DNA from: Carboxylicivirga longa
GTDB lineage: Bacteria; Bacteroidota; Bacteroidia; Bacteroidales; Marinilabiliaceae
Reading direction: 5' to 3'
DNA length: 64,000 nt
Assembly: GCF_050589825.1 (NCBI RefSeq)
Contig: NZ_JBNGOZ010000010.1
Span: forward strand, 62,001-126,000
The translations under genes were made by a program, and so were the position numbers. Below are positions 61,604 through 64,000 of this stretch, piece after piece. Numbering within the stretch: position 1 is the first letter of the stretch; the number at the start of each line of letters is the position of its first letter. The notes below the pieces were generated by a model that worked only from the letters and a program-made list of their open reading frames with translations, had not been told where the DNA came from and ran no database searches.

Positions 61604-62896
61604 TCAAACAGAAAGTAAATAATCCTTCAAATCATGTGCTTCAGTGAGTTGTAGCTTCTTTTTAATACGATACTTGGAGGTAGCCACCGAGCGGGGTTCA
61701 ACGTTTAAGAGTGAAGCCACCTCCTTAGCTTCCATGTGCAGTTTAATAAAGATACAATGCTTTAATTCAATATCACTCAGATTAGGATGCAGATATTTCA
61801 ACTTCTCCAGGTAGCCGGCATGCACCACATTAAAATGTCTTTGCAGCTTCTCTCAATCCTCACCTACATTATCATTATAGTCAATATCGCGTATTACCTT
61901 TCGTAAGATTTTTTTAGTATAAGCACCTCCCTCCAGCTCCTCACAATCCTCCAACTGCTTCTTTATTCCTTTCAGAAAATACCGGCCATTGAGGGCATGC
62001 AGCGATGCATTCATCATCTCTGCATCTTTATCCTTGATTATGGCCTCCTTACCCTGCGTCAAAGCCCGCATATCCTGAATCTGTCGAAAAAAATAGATAC
62101 CCAGCAGTAAAACTACTAAAAACAGTGCCACAAAAAGATACAGGTAATGGGTCAGATTCTCATTTTTCTGTTGAATAATAGCTAATTGCATTGCTTGATT
62201 CTCTACAGTATGCTGATGTGCTAAATCCTGTAGCTGCATATCCAGCTTCAATTCTTTAATAGTGCGTTCCTTATTCAACAAAGGCAACATGGCAGCATTG
62301 TTATCGCCTATTAATTCGAGATTAAAAATAAGATCTTCCGATGTTTTTTTGCCCTGATGAACCGATGCTGCTAAAGTATTTAGACCCGCATTGAGATCAG
62401 CAGGAGCAAGTACCACCTGATGCCGATATGCTTCCATGGGATTATTCACAATAAGGCTGGCTGCCCGCGTATGATGCGTGACCTTTCCCTCCGGCATGTT
62501 ATTACGATAAATCTCACGGCCATTGAGATACAAGACAATGCCATCATCTTTAATGATATTGACTTGATAAAAAAGATAAGCATAAGGATCATCAAGCATG
62601 AAGCTTTTGCAAAAATAAGCAGCCATATGCTTTTTCCCGGGATTATTCCCATAGCTTATAACCGTATTAACTACCTTATCGCCGTATCCAATACAGGTAT
62701 TGCCTTGTTTCCAACCCTCGGTGGCTACACCCCCCTTTTCCCAACCGCTAGGAGGCGGCAGTTCACCATCGTAATACATCCATGCGTCACCACTGGCAAT
62801 AATCTTAGTGGGTTCCTGCGCAATGACATGAACCCCACTAAACAAAATAAACCAAAGAACATAACTTAAGGCTTTGAAAAAACGAACTTCACTCAT
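61604..62896 (-). pseudogene. Membrane-anchored LuxR-type regulator interrupted by an in-frame TGA
   Basis: Two pieces lie in one frame: residues 1-347 (62896-61856), TGA at 61853-61855, then 82 codons to 61604. The first part has a signal peptide, a carbohydrate-binding-like extracellular domain (about 30-205), a membrane helix (about 250-270) and a coiled-coil stretch. The second begins EKLQRHFNVVHAGYLEKL and holds a LuxR-type HTH (LSDIELKHCIFIKLHMEAKE and VASLLNVEPRSVATSKYRIKK in pieces). In intact relatives the junction reads as D-W-E, so the TGA sits where TGG (Trp) is expected. No reading-frame shift is needed to join them. Confidence 0.85.
61853..62896 (-). CDS. Sensor part of the interrupted regulator, as translated up to the TGA
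   Basis: The product is 347 residues from ATG 62896 (MSEVRFFKALSYVLW); a GTG one codon upstream is not needed. If translation stops at the TGA, the protein keeps its extracellular domain, membrane helix and coiled coil but loses the DNA-binding domain. It could then act only as a dominant-negative partner or be inert. Confidence 0.7.
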   Translation of the reverse strand: MSEVRFFKALSYVLWFILFSGVHVIAQEPTKIIASGDAWMYYDGELPPPSGWEKGGVATEGWKQGNTCIGYGDKVVNTVISYGNNPGKKHMAAYFCKSFMLDDPYAYLFYQVNIIKDDGIVLYLNGREIYRNNMPEGKVTHHTRAASLIVNNPMEAYRHQVVLAPADLNAGLNTLAASVHQGKKTSEDLIFNLELIGDNNAAMLPLLNKERTIKELKLDMQLQDLAHQHTVENQAMQLAIIQQKNENLTHYLYLFVALFLVVLLLGIYFFRQIQDMRALTQGKEAIIKDKDAEMMNASLHALNGRYFLKGIKKQLEDCEELEGGAYTKKILRKVIRDIDYNDNVGED

Positions 62897-63122
62897 CACA
62901 ATAAAAAAGCTTGGTTAACTCAAATATAGTCGTTTTGTCTATACAATTTACAGTTTTGATGTATCATTTTATCGCTGATAACTAGATAGATTAGTATTAA
63001 GAGACAAAATTTGTAGTAGACAATCGTAGTCAGTTGATGATGACATAATAAAACAACAGACCAGTAAATCGGAGTTATCAAGCATGATTCAGCTATAATA
63101 TTCAATCTAAAAACACAGTATT

Positions 63123-64000
63123 ATGAAAAACGTTCTACTTCTCCTATGTCTGATTCCAACCCTCGCCCTTTCACAAACTCTTATGGAGGAAAATTTCGAC
63201 AACTACGCTGATTATACGGGCATAACCGGCCCCAATGCCTACACTACAAACAATGGCTACGCGCCGGGTGCGGTTAGTAAGTGGGAGCTTGATGCCGGCA
63301 GTCTGGAACTGACCAGTGCCACAATGGACTACTTTTATGTAAATGTATCATCGGGTAATGGCGAGCTGCACGCCCGGGATATTGATGGTTCTGCCTACTT
63401 CACCAGTGAGTCCATCGACATCAGCACACAAACAGGTGAGGTAAGCCTTAAAATTGGCCACATAAACTTTAATGCTTTCACAACAGGTAACTTCGCCGGT
63501 AATGAATACATTGATGTATACTATTCTACCGATGCAGGAGCAAATTACACCCTCATACCCCATCAGGATGGTTCGGAGGCAACCAGCGGCCATACCTTTG
63601 CCAATGATGGCAACGAAGGCGTTGATTTCACCACTAGTCTGGACTATAGCTTCGATCCGGGTGCCGCAAACCACCTCATCCTCCGAATCAGAATGTATAA
63701 CAACGGGGGTAACGAGCGCTTCGAACTTGACGATATATCCGTTGAGAGAAATACTGTTACACTGTGGTCGGAGGACTTTGACAGCTATGATGACAACTAC
63801 GGTTACATTGGCATCGCCAGTCTTACACCTGATCAGGTTACACGTGGCGACTACCCACACCTGGTGAGCCAATGGAGTTTGAGCCCTGAGGATAATTTTA
63901 ATAATCAGAATGATTATGCCGCAGTACGAAACGGGCGCCTGATATTTAATGATGTGGACAATCCGGTGAAGTTCGAAACCAGCAACATTGATATAAGTGG
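63123..64000 (+). CDS. Secreted protein with repeated domains (3' end outside window)
   Basis: An open frame from ATG 63123 runs off the right edge, 292 codons visible. The signal peptide is MKNVLLLLCLIPTLALSQ. The mature part starts with EENFDNYADYTGITGPNAY and repeats the same start about 210 residues later as SEDFDSYDDNYGYIGIA, each followed by beta-rich sequence with SIDIS or NIDIS. This resembles the tandem 'choice-of-anchor' domains of T9SS-exported proteins; the C-terminal sorting domain would lie beyond the window. Confidence 0.8.
   Translation, partial: MKNVLLLLCLIPTLALSQTLMEENFDNYADYTGITGPNAYTTNNGYAPGAVSKWELDAGSLELTSATMDYFYVNVSSGNGELHARDIDGSAYFTSESIDISTQTGEVSLKIGHINFNAFTTGNFAGNEYIDVYYSTDAGANYTLIPHQDGSEATSGHTFANDGNEGVDFTTSLDYSFDPGAANHLILRIRMYNNGGNERFELDDISVERNTVTLWSEDFDSYDDNYGYIGIASLTPDQVTRGDYPHLVSQWSLSPEDNFNNQNDYAAVRNGRLIFNDVDNPVKFETSNIDIS

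Noticed and set aside
61853..61855. TGA as a general Trp codon in this genome
   Set aside because: TGA is the natural stop of the PsiE-like gene at 34281, so the code is standard.
63348..63872. 174-codon minus-strand frame
   Set aside because: It is the shadow of the secreted-protein gene at 63123, which has a signal peptide and repeated domains.

Overview
The window comes from a Bacteroidota genome, probably the anaerobic marine/sediment side of Bacteroidales/Marinilabiliales (the family assignment is a guess). Supporting features are a Bacteroides-type conjugative element with TraE-TraK and RteC, TAnnTTTG-type -7 promoter boxes, a RecA, FloA and peptide deformylase of Bacteroidota type, a two-component 'propeller' sensor kinase, a carboxypeptidase-regulatory-domain TonB receptor, SPOR/PD40 proteins and almost no Shine-Dalgarno signals.

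Positions 1 to about 12,000 are one end of an integrative conjugative element, mostly on the minus strand. It has a mating-apparatus operon (a small membrane protein, traE, traF, traG/VirB4, traI, an unrecognised gene, traJ and a partial traK). A 715-base gene-free hub (6428-7142) follows, with two large inverted repeats and one copy of a promoter-proximal repeat. Next comes a second minus-strand operon (excisionase-like HTH, replication-initiation-like protein, DnaC-like ATPase, catalytically dead nucleotidyltransferase fold) that carries the second copy of the same repeat upstream. A divergent rteC and a tyrosine recombinase close the element. The integrase-proximal end abuts two identical tRNA-Pro genes and a tRNA-Ser. 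No relaxase is in the window.

Positions 12,490-34,300 are chromosomal. They hold floA-nfeD-clpS, a TPR/PD40/SPOR envelope protein, bcp-recA, a metallophosphoesterase, a TonB receptor, a DEAD-box helicase with a structured leader, an S9 peptidase, a SulP transporter - carbonic anhydrase - GNAT/nitrilase operon, a sulfatase and a PsiE-like protein.

Positions 34,300-48,700 hold a LytS/LytR-type two-component pair, a complete RND tripartite efflux operon, peptide deformylase, a large propeller histidine kinase, a PhzF-like enzyme and a small outer-membrane protein. Positions 48,700-57,200 hold an MscS-family channel, a CysJ-like flavoprotein, a KamA-like radical SAM enzyme and a heavy-metal module (CDF, HMA-AraC regulator, Cu/Zn permease with HMA tail, Cys-ended small membrane protein). 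Positions 57,300-61,050 are a three-gene biotin carboxyltransferase operon with the subunit plan of methylmalonyl-CoA:pyruvate transcarboxylase. The window ends with a membrane-anchored LuxR-type regulator broken by an in-frame TGA, and a truncated secreted protein.

The least explained signals are the 273-bp foldback at 6580-6852, the duplicated upstream element that links the two operons of the conjugative element, the in-frame TGA at 61853-61855, a dispersed hairpin repeat family (34407, 47647, 48550, 61450) and a four-hairpin array at 34514-34660.
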